Of a stretch of DNA of 64,000 nucleotides, positions 1 to 8,453 are shown one piece after another. Both the position numbers and the translations under genes were made by a program. Within the stretch, counting starts at the first letter, position 1, and each line of letters starts with the position of its first letter. The notes below the pieces were generated by a model. It was given only the letters and a program-made list of their open reading frames with translations, did not search any database and was not told the DNA's origin. Location: positions 620,001 through 684,000 of the forward strand of contig OZ024666.1 of the NCBI GenBank assembly GCA_964016415.1, read 5' to 3'. The DNA is from Erwinia sp. GTDB taxonomy: Bacteria > Pseudomonadota > Gammaproteobacteria > Enterobacterales > Enterobacteriaceae.

Positions 1-255
1 CTGAAAACCTTTACTGAACGATGCGCCTTGCGGGATGACATGCAGAGTCTACAAATGACGTTAAGGATGATTACCCACTGGATGAGACAGCCAATAGAAA
101 TTGATTTTAGTGAATACGCCTCACAGTGGACGGCAGCACAGGCAGAGCGAGGCGATGGCAATCATTCGACGTTTGAAATGGCTGAACAGTGGCCTTTGAC
201 TACAGAAATGAAAATCAGTCATGGCTGTAGTGACTACATGAGGAAGTATCTATGA
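1..255 (+). CDS. 3' end of an unrecognised prophage gene
   Basis: The reading frame is open from the first base of the window to the TGA at 253-255, giving about 84 residues of the C-terminal part of a larger protein. The stop overlaps the ssb start (CTATGA, ATG at 252), so the two genes are translationally coupled and belong to one operon. The visible part is hydrophilic and helix-rich with a Trp/Met cluster (THWMRQP). I do not recognise the family. Its position before a phage-type ssb suggests a DNA-metabolism gene of the integrated element, which is inference only. Confidence 0.5.
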   Translation: MKTFTERCALRDDMQSLQMTLRMITHWMRQPIEIDFSEYASQWTAAQAERGDGNHSTFEMAEQWPLTTEMKISHGCSDYMRKYL

Positions 256-659
256 CAGCTCAGATATCAGCATACGGGCGGTTGGTGGCAGACCCGCAGC
301 AAAAAGAAACCAGCACAGGTAAGTTAATGGCAATGGCGAGGATGGCAGTATCTCTTCCATGCCGAAACGCTCCAGAGGGTGACGCAACAATGTGGCTTTC
401 TGTAGTTGCTTTCGGCCAGCAAGCCGAAACGCTGGCAAAACACATTAAAGGCGATATGGTGAGCATTGCAGGAAACATGCAGCTTAATCAGTGGACGGCG
501 CAGGATGGCACAGTAAGGGAGCAATTACAGGTGATAGCTGACTCAGTTATCAGTGCCAGGACAACAAGACCCGGCGCGAGGAAGGCCACCAGCAAGAGCA
601 GCAGCGCACCGGATATGCCACCAGCACCGCCACCTTTTGATGATGATGTGCCATTCTGA
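252..659 (+). CDS. ssb: single-stranded DNA-binding protein, phage/mobile-element type
   Basis: This 135-residue protein has an OB-fold SSB domain over about residues 1-108, followed by a Ser/Pro/Ala-rich linker and the acidic C-terminal tip DDDVPF. That tip is the hallmark through which SSB recruits repair and replication partners. It would coat single-stranded DNA during replication or recombination of the element. It is shorter than chromosomal SSB (about 178 residues) because the linker is reduced, as in many phage and plasmid copies. It is coupled to the upstream gene by a 4-base overlap. The chromosomal ssb lies elsewhere in enterobacteria, so this is an extra copy carried by the prophage remnant. 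Confidence 0.88.
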   Translation: MTAQISAYGRLVADPQQKETSTGKLMAMARMAVSLPCRNAPEGDATMWLSVVAFGQQAETLAKHIKGDMVSIAGNMQLNQWTAQDGTVREQLQVIADSVISARTTRPGARKATSKSSSAPDMPPAPPPFDDDVPF

Positions 660-702
660 CTGATCCCCTCCTCAAAATTGAGGGGGCAAAGTGACGGCCT
701 CG

Positions 703-737
703 GACACATCAATCACTTGCAGGTAGATTGATGTGTC
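703..737. repeat. 12-bp perfect inverted repeat downstream of ssb
   Basis: GACACATCAATC (703-714) and GATTGATGTGTC (726-737) are exact reverse complements separated by 11 bases. There is no T-run after it, so an operator or a transcript-stabilising hairpin is more likely than an intrinsic terminator. The right arm contains the GATGTGTCAT-type motif that recurs at 930-939 and, inverted, at 4554-4563. Confidence 0.6.
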
Positions 738-949
738 ATTATCACGCCTAATACCAACAGCTACCGCTTTCATACTGGTAACTAATGCTGGTAACCACTG
801 GTAACCAAGCAGGTTAGCGCCACTAGCAAGAGACAAAATATCACGCAGCACTTCACGCAGAGATTTCACGCATGTAGATGTGCGTGAAGGTTATACGGAT
901 AGCGCAATGATATAGCCGTCTTGCTGATAGATGTGTCATTGCATAAATC

Positions 950-990
950 GCAACAATAATGATGATTGTTGCAAATAATGGGATTATAAT
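950..990 (+). promoter_or_regulatory. candidate promoter with operator palindrome upstream of the 55-residue ORF
   Basis: GCAACAAT (950-957) and ATTGTTGC (965-972) form a perfect 8-bp inverted repeat with a 7-base spacer. A consensus TATAAT lies at 985-990, about 40 bases before the ATG at 1029. No well-spaced -35 box is visible (TTGTTG at 966-971 is only 13 bases away), so the promoter may depend on an activator or be controlled by the protein that binds the palindrome. Confidence 0.4.
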
Positions 991-1028
991 AGCTGTATAA
1001 ATATACAATACAGTGAGAATTCCCACCC

Positions 1029-1196
1029 ATGACAACACGAAACACAGTTAAACCCGTTTTACTTACCAGTAAACAAATGGAAGCAATACGGAATATCCAG
1101 GAAGAAGAAAGAAAGCGCTCAGGGCTTGGGATAGCGCCCACCATCCACGCTATAGCCCGTCAGTTGATGGATAAAGCGCTGTCAAGCGGGGTATAA
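1029..1196 (+). CDS. small 55-residue protein, possible DNA-binding regulator
   Basis: The ATG at 1029 opens a 55-residue basic protein ending in TAA at 1194-1196, five bases before the baseplate gene at 1202. The middle (residues about 14-52, LTSKQM...ARQLMDKAL) is predicted as two amphipathic helices. That layout would suit a ribbon-helix-helix or similar small regulator, but I do not recognise the family. It lies right behind the palindrome and TATAAT box at 950-990. Function is unknown. Confidence 0.5.
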   Translation: MTTRNTVKPVLLTSKQMEAIRNIQEEERKRSGLGIAPTIHAIARQLMDKALSSGV

Positions 1197-1201
1197 CGTA
1201 G

Positions 1202-1813
1202 ATGGATATTCTATCAACTATTTTCAGACAGAATTCACGCAAGATTGATTTGTTAATTCCTAGCGTTGTTGTTTCTGAAAAACATTCTGATTTACTTGAA
1301 ATAACAGAGCACCCCGTAGAGAAACCAACCACCGGGAGCGCATCAGGGTTTGTTGCTGATCATGCTTACAAACGCCCTAGCGAAGTTGTTATGGAGTGCG
1401 GGTTTGCTGGTGGCGGCTCTCTTCTAGATTTCTTTGATACCTCTCAATTTGGGGTGAGTCTTGGCTTAAGCCCCAAAGAAACTTATCAAAAGTTGCTTGA
1501 CCTGCAATTGTCTCGCGTCCCCTTCGATGTGGTCACCGGTAAGCGTGTTTATAAGAACATGCTGATGAAGTCGATTGAGGTCACAACCGACAAGGCCACA
1601 GAGAATGTACTTAGCTGCGTGATCACATTGAGAGAGGTCATTATTTCTCATACGTTCACAGAAAGTAACATCGCTGATAAATCAGAGATGAAGGAAGGGG
1701 TAAGTACATCGGCAGTTATAAACACCGGAGTGAAGACAACAAAGCCAGTAAATGAGTCTTTAGGTTTGCAGGTTTGGGACTTAGGCAAATCATTTTTAGG
1801 GATAAAAGGTTAA
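1202..1813 (+). CDS. phage baseplate protein with Dit-like N-terminal domain
   Basis: The protein has 203 residues. The central part (about 55-150) contains a Pro-Ser-Glu-Val motif, a phenylalanine/glycine-rich loop, and a segment in which a ligand 'rule' VTGKR is followed by beta strands (KSIEVTTDK, LSCVITLREV). This is the pattern of Dit-like (distal tail) domains in myophage baseplates. The C-terminal 50 residues are a low-complexity tail. It is followed at 4 bases by a plug-like gene and then the hub gene, the usual order in such baseplate modules. Neighbouring tail genes (sheath, tape measure, wedge, fibres) are missing, so this is a remnant. Confidence 0.55.
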   Translation: MDILSTIFRQNSRKIDLLIPSVVVSEKHSDLLEITEHPVEKPTTGSASGFVADHAYKRPSEVVMECGFAGGGSLLDFFDTSQFGVSLGLSPKETYQKLLDLQLSRVPFDVVTGKRVYKNMLMKSIEVTTDKATENVLSCVITLREVIISHTFTESNIADKSEMKEGVSTSAVINTGVKTTKPVNESLGLQVWDLGKSFLGIKG

Positions 1814-1817
1814 ATCA

Positions 1818-2129
1818 ATGGCAGCACTAACCTCAGTAAAAATGCTTTTTCCTCTAATGAGTTTCGTTTGTGGTGGGGATAGCGTCAATATTGATCGAGA
1901 TAGCGCCTTGATCAATGGAGTAAGGGTAATTATCACAGATATTAAGTTTACCGGAGCGCCTAACGTAATTAGTTCTTCGGTGATGACTCTTTACCCGGCA
2001 GCTATAACCACTAAAAACAGGCAATACAGATTAACTATTTCTCAGGGAGTCGCAACGCTTGAGACTCTGACAACTGAAACGCCACCGAGAAAGCTGATAA
2101 GTGGTCAATGTAAAACAATTAAGGGGTAA
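1818..2129 (+). CDS. baseplate plug-like protein
   Basis: This 103-residue, beta-strand-rich protein has a C-terminal pattern (LTISQGVATLETL) typical of the small baseplate 'plug' proteins of the cyanophage Pam3 gp18 type. Those proteins sit inside the hub ring. Identification rests mainly on size, beta content and its place between the Dit-like and hub genes (gaps of 4 and 2 bases). The reading frame is intact. Confidence 0.45.
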   Translation: MAALTSVKMLFPLMSFVCGGDSVNIDRDSALINGVRVIITDIKFTGAPNVISSSVMTLYPAAITTKNRQYRLTISQGVATLETLTTETPPRKLISGQCKTIKG

Positions 2130-2131
2130 AG

Positions 2132-3205
2132 ATGTCTCTAAACTGGATGCGTCATTTTGAGCTGCAAATACTGGACAAGGACGGGAAAGGGGTATCACTT
2201 TCTGACTTCAAAGTTACATTTAATATTCAGTGGGCTGATACTAAGTGGCCTCGAGTTGCCACCGTGAATATTTACAACCTGTCACCTGACACAACCAACA
2301 GAATTATGGGGCAGGAATTTTCAAAACTACGGATTATTGCCGGGTATGATGGCCTGACACCCACAGTCAGCGCCGACGAGGTGGGTGTTGTAAAGTAAGT
2401 ATCAAAAGAAGAAGTCGGGCAGACTTACGGCACTAATTACGGCCTTATCTTTGAGGGTGACATCAGGTATACGGTAACTGGCAAGGATAACATCACTGAT
2501 ACCTGGATCATGATACAGGCCATCGGCGAGCATGAGGCGTTTTTGTATGCTGCCACCACTACCACGCTGGCGGCAGGGTACACGGTGGCAGACCTGTATA
2601 AAGCAAATATGAAAGGGTTTAATGCTCATGGTGTCACTGAGGGCATCACCGGAGACATGCCAACAACGGTATTCCCCCGTGGCAGGGTGATGTTCACCAA
2701 CTCTCATGAAGTCATGGACAACATAGCCCAGCAATGCAAAGCGACATGGCAAATGATAGATGGCAAAGTACAGATGATACCGGAGAAAAACTACATCCAT
2801 GATGCCGTTGTGCTTAACGCTGATACAGGTCTTATCGGGATGCCTCAGCAAACAATGAATGCAGGTGTGAACGTCAGATGTCTGATTAATCCAAATATTC
2901 GTATTAACGGACTTATTCATCTGGATCAGGCGTCAATCTTGCTCGCCCAGGTGAATCAGTCAGATATAGCAAGCTCAGAAACTCGAATCAGAGATACAGA
3001 GGTAAATAAAAACATCGAGGGCGAGCTATTATTCAGTGGACAGCAAGCGTCAAGCATAGCCACTGATGGCGTGTATATCGTTAAGTCAATAGACTACACT
3101 GGCGACACAAGAGGCCAGGCGTGGTACATGGATCTTATGTGCTTTGCCAGAGGTGACCGGGTAAAGTTATCACAATCAGCACAGGTAAAAATCCCCGCGC
3201 CATAA
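2132..3205 (+). pseudogene. baseplate hub protein, interrupted by an in-frame TAA
   Basis: One reading frame runs from the ATG at 2132 to the TAA ending at 3205 (about 357 codons). It is broken only by TAA at 2396-2398 after codon 88 (EVGVVK-stop-VSKEEVGQ). Sequence on both sides of the stop is continuous and in the same frame, so this is a point nonsense mutation. The product resembles the tail hub family (N-terminal beta domain with NIYNLSPDT, then GDIRYTVTGKDN and a C-terminal domain). The 88-residue N-terminal peptide would be non-functional; an internal start at 2510 could give a 231-residue C-terminal fragment. It is the last gene of the remnant baseplate operon. Confidence 0.7.
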
Positions 3206-3218
3206 CAGGCATACTGTA

Positions 3219-3238
3219 GCCCTGAGTTAAATCAGGGC
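3219..3238 (+). terminator. hairpin after the baseplate genes
   Basis: GCCCTGA (3219-3225) and TCAGGGC (3232-3238) form a perfect 7-bp stem with a 6-base loop, 14 bases after the hub stop codon. The following sequence (ATTTACC) has only a short T-run, so termination may be weak. Confidence 0.55.
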
Positions 3239-3462
3239 ATTTACCGCACTAAGTTTTACTAAGTTGACGCTAAGATCGCGCTAAGGTTCGCGGTTGTGGT
3301 TCGCACCAAAGATACGCATTTTGGCGTTAAATTTAATCCCGGCGAATCGCCGGAATCGGCATTAGCAGGCATTCAGAGTACGGGGTATCATCATTCCATG
3401 GTTATTACGATTCTTTGGTACGTTATGTAATGCTTGCCTGCTTTAATTTGTAGAGCAGGGTT

Positions 3463-3927
3463 TCAGATTTTTTTGCCTTCGAGATGGCAATTGTAAGATG
3501 TGCCGCCATGTTCATTAATAAACCAATCTACAGCTTTACCTGATACACGATTGATTGAAACGTGAGAGATTGCCCCCCAGTATTTATTGTCTCTTGATGC
3601 TTCTATTGTGTATTCTATTTCTTTATTCGTGATTACAGGCTTTACTACCCTAAACCACGTGTCATCTCGTCCTTGTGATTCACCATCAATTGATACAATA
3701 ACACCCTCGCTAAACCATGTTGAAATGTGTCCATTAGTGACGCAGGTGTTCCCTGACTTAGTTTTCATATCAAAGCATAGTTTACCTCGCGATAAATAAG
3801 GCGCAGGCCAGATACCAGTTGCTGTAACATTATCTTTAGAAACTGGATCACAGACTATTAAATCCGTAGCTGATGCTGCTACGGGTAAACTGAGAATCAA
3901 GATGGTAATAAAAATTTTATTTTTCAT
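3463..3927 (-). CDS. exported protein of unknown function (prophage moron)
   Basis: This 154-residue protein begins with a clear Sec signal peptide (basic MKNK, hydrophobic ILILSLPV, cleavage after ASA near residue 20). The mature part is about 134 residues with four or more cysteines that could form disulfides in the periplasm. It is transcribed against the baseplate genes and is visibly richer in A+T than the core genes, which is typical of a 'moron' carried by a prophage. I do not recognise the family. A role in host surface modification, superinfection exclusion or virulence would be a guess. Confidence 0.6.
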   Translation of the reverse strand: MKNKIFITILILSLPVAASATDLIVCDPVSKDNVTATGIWPAPYLSRGKLCFDMKTKSGNTCVTNGHISTWFSEGVIVSIDGESQGRDDTWFRVVKPVITNKEIEYTIEASRDNKYWGAISHVSINRVSGKAVDWFINEHGGTSYNCHLEGKKI

Positions 3928-4162
3928 TTAGGCAATGTTCTCTGAAATTGGTAACAATGGTGGATTGAAGTATGTCAGCTTATACGTAAATCTACCCCAT
4001 CCATTTAATCAGTTCTATAGCTACCAGACTCAGCAACAGAGGACAGGAAAACGGCTGAGAGTTCAGCGGGGATTCTGAAAGTTACTGATATTGATTTACT
4101 CATTAAATAGTGTCCTATTTATATTTCCCTGATATTGGTCATGTAAGACGATGTAAGACAGA

Positions 4163-4534
4163 TTACCCTATCCTGACTGCCTCGCCGTCAATCGCATCCT
4201 TTTTGCCGCCCGTATCTTTTGTGATAACACAGGAGCCAGGCAGACCATAACGGGAACAGGTACACCACACGCCAGCGCCTTCCCCGCTTTGTGTTGTATT
4301 CTGTCTTTGCTCATAACTAATCACTTTCTCTAGTAGCCCATCTTTAACCATAGCCTCAAGTGTTCGTCTGGTTGATTCGAGCTGGTGGCGCTTGTCGAAC
4401 GATTCCATGCCATGCAATAGATAAGTTACGCCGGAGACATCAAAAGGAGGCGTGCCAATCTCACCAGTTACCCGCTCCTGATTGTTAGGTTCAAAGTAAG
4501 TCAGTATCTCTTTTTTACGTGCTGTCAGCCTCAT
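4163..4534 (-). CDS. winged-helix-like DNA-binding protein of the prophage
   Basis: The protein has 123 residues. The first 75 residues read as a winged helix: KKEILTYF as first helix, a long insert, a helix ending QLESTRRTLEAMVKDG that would be the recognition helix, and a two-stranded wing LLEKVISYEQ. A Cys-containing C-terminal tail (VWCTCSRYG) follows. Proteins of this type in phages are regulators or accessory replication factors. The inverted repeat at 4546-4577 lies directly before its start codon, which suggests autoregulation. The exact family is not identified. Confidence 0.55.
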   Translation of the reverse strand: MRLTARKKEILTYFEPNNQERVTGEIGTPPFDVSGVTYLLHGMESFDKRHQLESTRRTLEAMVKDGLLEKVISYEQRQNTTQSGEGAGVWCTCSRYGLPGSCVITKDTGGKKDAIDGEAVRIG

Positions 4535-4545
4535 GGCTATGATTC

Positions 4546-4577
4546 CTTATTGTATGACACATCTATCCTACAATAAG
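4546..4577 (-). promoter_or_regulatory. inverted-repeat operator candidate upstream of the winged-helix gene
   Basis: CTTATTGTA (4546-4554) and TACAATAAG (4569-4577) are perfect 9-bp inverted repeats separated by 14 bases, 12 bases before the start of the leftward gene. The spacer contains ATGACACATC (4554-4563), the reverse complement of the GATGTGTCAT motif found twice behind ssb. Confidence 0.5.
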
Positions 4578-4638
4578 AGCAATGAGATTATAAGCAGTGA
4601 CTCAGGCTTTAATTGATGACAGAGAAGCTGCAAGGGGT

Positions 4639-4725
4639 GATCACCACAAGATCACCGCAAGGGTTCCAGCAAAGAACGGCACGATCACGGCAAGGAACGG
4701 TAAGAATACGGTAAGGATATCACCG
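4639..4725. repeat. array of degenerate 11-bp direct repeats
   Basis: GATCACCACAAG (4639), GATCACCGCAAG (4650), GATCACGGCAAG (4683), GGAACGGTAAG (4694), AATACGGTAAG (4705) and the start of another unit at 4716 follow each other at steps of 11 bases, with a more diverged stretch at 4662-4682. One unit per helical turn would place bound proteins on one face of the DNA. A 67-codon open frame across the array is a by-product of the repeats. Confidence 0.6.
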
Positions 4726-4771
4726 TTCAGATGTGGACGAAAAACCATCAAAAGAGGGCGACATAAAATTA

Positions 4772-4793
4772 TTTGGGGGTACTTTTGGGGGTA
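4772..4793. repeat. twin TTTGGGGGTA direct repeats
   Basis: TTTGGGGGTA occurs at 4772-4781 and 4784-4793, about 95 bases beyond the 3' end of the integrase gene. Short G-rich direct repeats of this kind are common next to phage and island integrase genes and may be integrase arm-type sites. This is a positional inference. Confidence 0.35.
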
Positions 4794-4886
4794 TGTGTGA
4801 AAATTTAATAAAATAATATGATTATATAACAACTATATATGTCGTTATGTCGAATCCTGTAGGGCGTACCATTTAAAATCAATATG

Positions 4887-5580
4887 TTATCCTACTTCTC
4901 TAATCTTGTTATTTTCGACGTGGGACATATTTGAGACACAATCCTTCAAAATTGCGTCAATATGTCTCGCATGCTCCGTTAAATGATTGGGTGCAAGGTG
5001 TGCATATCGCTGCACCATTTCTATACTTTCCCATCCTCCCATTTCCTGTAATGCCGAAAGCGGCACCCCGGCCTGTATCAGCCAACTTGCCCATGTATGT
5101 CTGAGGTCGTGAAATCTGAAATCCTCAATTCCAGCTCTGGACAGCGCTGCACGCCAGGCGGTATTAGAATCGACACGCATTTTCCTTACAGCAGCAGTCT
5201 GTGAGCCACCATTACGCTTTACTGCGCTGGTATGAACAAACACCCATGTTTGGTGGTTGCCTATCTGTTTGCGTAAAATTGAACACGCTATTTCATTAAG
5301 GGCTACACCAATAGCTCTTCTTGATTTACTGTCTTCTGGATGCACCCAGGCAACTTTTCTCTGCATGTCTATTTCCTGCCACTTTAAATCTATTATGTTA
5401 GACCTTCTCAATCCGGTAGCAAGAGCAAACTGTACTGTGGACTTTAGCGGTTCAGGACATTCATCGATCAGCCTCTGAGCTTCAGTAGGAGTAAGCCATC
5501 TAACCCGCTTATTCCTTTCCTGTGGCACTTTTATCACTGGTGATCTTTCTATCCACTTCCATTCTCTTTCTGCTGCCACT
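4887..5580 (-). pseudogene. int: tyrosine recombinase (phage integrase), 5' end lost to an IS
   Basis: About 231 residues of genuine integrase remain, covering the catalytic domain. The arginine of motif I is in TGLRRSN, the His-x-x-Arg motif in HDLRHTW, and the nucleophilic tyrosine in [10 protein letters not shown]. Phage integrases are usually 330-400 residues, so the arm-binding and core-binding N-terminal domains are missing. The frame runs into the left end of the IS at 5580/5581, and the apparent start codon lies inside the IS. The missing part is not found beyond the IS, so the gene is truncated rather than merely interrupted, and the element can no longer excise by its own integrase. 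Confidence 0.85.
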
Positions 5581-5606
5581 TGTAGTGGCACACTGAATTT
5601 GGCCAC
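5581..5606 (+). repeat. left terminal inverted repeat of the IS3-family element
   Basis: The repeat starts TGTAGTGGCACACTG and runs to TTTGGCCAC. It aligns with the reverse complement of 6801-6826 at 21 of 26 positions. It lies directly against the truncated integrase frame. Confidence 0.75.
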
Positions 5607-5652
5607 CTGAGCAGAGGTGATATGCTCACCTCAACATCTTATAAGTGAACCA

Positions 5653-6826
<1,174 letters not shown>

Positions 6827-7005
6827 GTCTCTGTTCTGAAGGAATGGTCAAAGGTATTAGTCCAGACAGATGCCAATTCAAACGAGCATCCAAGAATAAG
6901 AACTATGCGATCAAGGCTGCTAATCTCTTAATTGCTGGTCATGAAGCGGAGGCAAAGAGTCTTTGGGCAAAGGTAGTCCATGAGAAAAAGACTCACAATG
7001 GGTAG
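6827..7005 (+). pseudogene. 3' fragment of an unknown gene behind the IS
   Basis: The frame continues from inside the IS end and stops with TAG at 7003-7005. About 59 residues beyond the IS read as plausible, Lys/Ala-rich protein (YAIKAANLLIAGHEAEAKSLW). It has no start of its own and is probably the tail of a gene cut by the IS-associated deletion. The family is not recognised. Confidence 0.35.
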
Positions 7006-7697
7006 ATGTTTATAGTGATTAATCTATTCAATGCTGGACTACTTCAAAATTCCAACAACGACCCCGAATAAAAAAATATGAAGATGGAGGGCTATTTATG
7101 CCAGACTGTACATTGTCGAAACTAGCAGTGCTATAAGATGGATTTCTTATTGTTAATCACTACATAATCGCTTTTAAAAGGCAAAAAAAACTGACAATTC
7201 GGCCTCACACCAGAACTCGATAAAGAGAAATGAACAGGGTCTTTTTGCTTTCATTTGCATTGGTTTGCTTTTAGGATTGGGAAATATTTACATAGAAGAG
7301 CAAAAATGTTTTTTCCCTTTCGTGTTTTTTCTTACTGGTTGTGACCAAAAACTGAGTTCTTTGGCGGCACTTTTTGAACAAACCGGGTTTGAATAAAATC
7401 CTTCCTTTCTCTGATGCGGTATACCTGCTGGCGTCATCTTTCAATACATCAACCATTGCCATCGCCTCAGCAACCTGTGTTTCGTAGTCACGCAACGTCA
7501 GGATGGTCACAATCCGATCCTGGCTATGGACAAAGCGGGATCTCTGCAACAACGCCTGCAAATCGTCGAAAAGTTGATCCGAAGCAGGAGTGTACTATCC
7601 TTGAATTGTTGCTAAAGCTCACTCCCCGGTGAACGATGTGACAGGTAAGCGATAAAGCTTATAACATTGACCACAATTCCTTTAATGGGTTTGAGAT
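7006..7697. other. low-G+C relic DNA without a convincing gene
   Basis: This stretch has many stops in all frames and several A/T runs. One leftward frame (7271-7561) contains a protein-like segment (VTILTLRDYETQVAEAMAMVDVLK) whose frame is closed by a stop just upstream and whose tail looks non-coding, so it may be a gene remnant. I see no promoter, RNA gene or repeat that I can defend. Confidence 0.35.
7271..7561 (-). pseudogene. possible gene relic, unknown family
   Basis: The first about 50 residues are protein-like and helical (QALLQRSRFVHSQDRIVTIL). The last about 45 are Lys/Arg-rich and look like shifted or noncoding sequence. Protein-like sequence extends about 11 codons upstream of the assumed start (PASDQLFDDL) before a stop codon. 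This suggests an internal fragment of a longer gene. Confidence 0.25.
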
Positions 7698-8453
7698 ATG
7701 CATGAACATGAGAATAAACCTAAGCAGGATAAAACCCATTTGAGCAGGAGTACGGGTTTTCAAAAAAAAAGTGGCAGGAACTCTTTTCAGTTCACAGACG
7801 CACGTTCAGCGGCTACTCAATCGGCTGAGTTGCAGGCCGTAGCAGGTGATCATTCTGGCCGCCCCGAACATACGATACAGAAAAAAGAGAGTAATACTGG
7901 CTTGCCTGAAAGTTCAAATAAACGTGTAAGTGAACAGTTAATTCAGCGGGTTCAGGCGAACCCTTGCGGTGCTGGCTTTGTGAGTTCATTTAATCCGGCG
8001 CTGATTATTGATGCAAACAAGGCGGCAATCACAGTATCCGCTATCAGTGATAGTGATACAGGCGGTCATGCTGAGGTGTATATTGAGTTAGAAATAGCAG
8101 GGAAAGTACACGAATTAAGAACTCATATGACTTTTGTTAACCGGACGATTATTGATACGCGTAGTTATACTATGGGAGGAATAATCGCACGCAATGCCGG
8201 AGGCTCGCAAACCTATGCTATTACGTCGCAACAAGCGAAAAGTGCTATGGAAAAAGCGAAAAACTTGAGAGATCAAGTCAATGGAGGAAAACTTGTCTAT
8301 ACGTATTACGTGCCGAAATTATGGAATATGAATTTTTTAAGTGGTGTGACTTATATGAACTGTGCTGATTTCGCTCAGGCGATTTTAAATGCTGCCGGGG
8401 TATCTAAGTCATCCGGGATTCTTAGTATGCCAAAAACAGTGGCTAATGAATAA
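7698..8453 (+). CDS. putative toxin/effector: eCIS-type leader plus permuted papain-like domain
   Basis: The protein has 251 residues. Residues about 30-71 carry FTDAR...Q...LQAVA...IQKKESNTGLP. This closely resembles the leader that precedes DUF4157 domains and extracellular contractile injection system (eCIS) cargo proteins, where Asp-x-Arg, a Gln/Leu-Gln step and QKK-x-NTGLP are characteristic. The C-terminal half has His124 in GGHAEVYIEL and Cys222 in YMNCADFAQAIL. A His motif first and an Asn-Cys motif later is the order of permuted NlpC/P60 (LRAT-like) papain-fold enzymes. There is no secretion signal. No contractile-system structural genes are in the window, so the delivery route is unknown. 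The function as an effector is inferred. Confidence 0.55.
   Translation: MHEHENKPKQDKTHLSRSTGFQKKSGRNSFQFTDARSAATQSAELQAVAGDHSGRPEHTIQKKESNTGLPESSNKRVSEQLIQRVQANPCGAGFVSSFNPALIIDANKAAITVSAISDSDTGGHAEVYIELEIAGKVHELRTHMTFVNRTIIDTRSYTMGGIIARNAGGSQTYAITSQQAKSAMEKAKNLRDQVNGGKLVYTYYVPKLWNMNFLSGVTYMNCADFAQAILNAAGVSKSSGILSMPKTVANE

Larger units (their letters stand above)
660..1028. other. noncoding prophage interval with repeats and operators
   Basis: No convincing gene is seen in these 369 bases. The interval holds a short G+C hairpin just after ssb (CCCCTC/GAGGGG near 664-685), a 12-bp inverted repeat at 703-737, three direct copies of CTGGTAAC (775-782, 788-795, 798-805), two copies of GATGTGTCAT (730-739 and 930-939), and an operator-like palindrome with a TATAAT box at 950-990. 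It looks like a control region between two transcription units of the element. Confidence 0.5.
4535..4886. other. noncoding interval between winged-helix gene and integrase
   Basis: This 352-base stretch carries regulatory and repeat DNA: the inverted repeat at 4546-4577, the phased 11-bp repeat array (4639-4725) and a pair of TTTGGGGGTA direct repeats (4772-4793). Lying just downstream of a phage integrase, it is a good place for attachment or arm-type integrase/excisionase sites. No tRNA gene or obvious core duplication is visible. Confidence 0.45.

Noticed and set aside
2402-2920. 172-codon minus-strand frame
   Set aside because: It is antisense to the baseplate hub gene, whose plus-strand frame is protein-like on both sides of the stop.
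4597-4800. 67-codon plus-strand frame
   Set aside because: It consists mainly of the translated 11-bp repeat array and has no convincing start signal.
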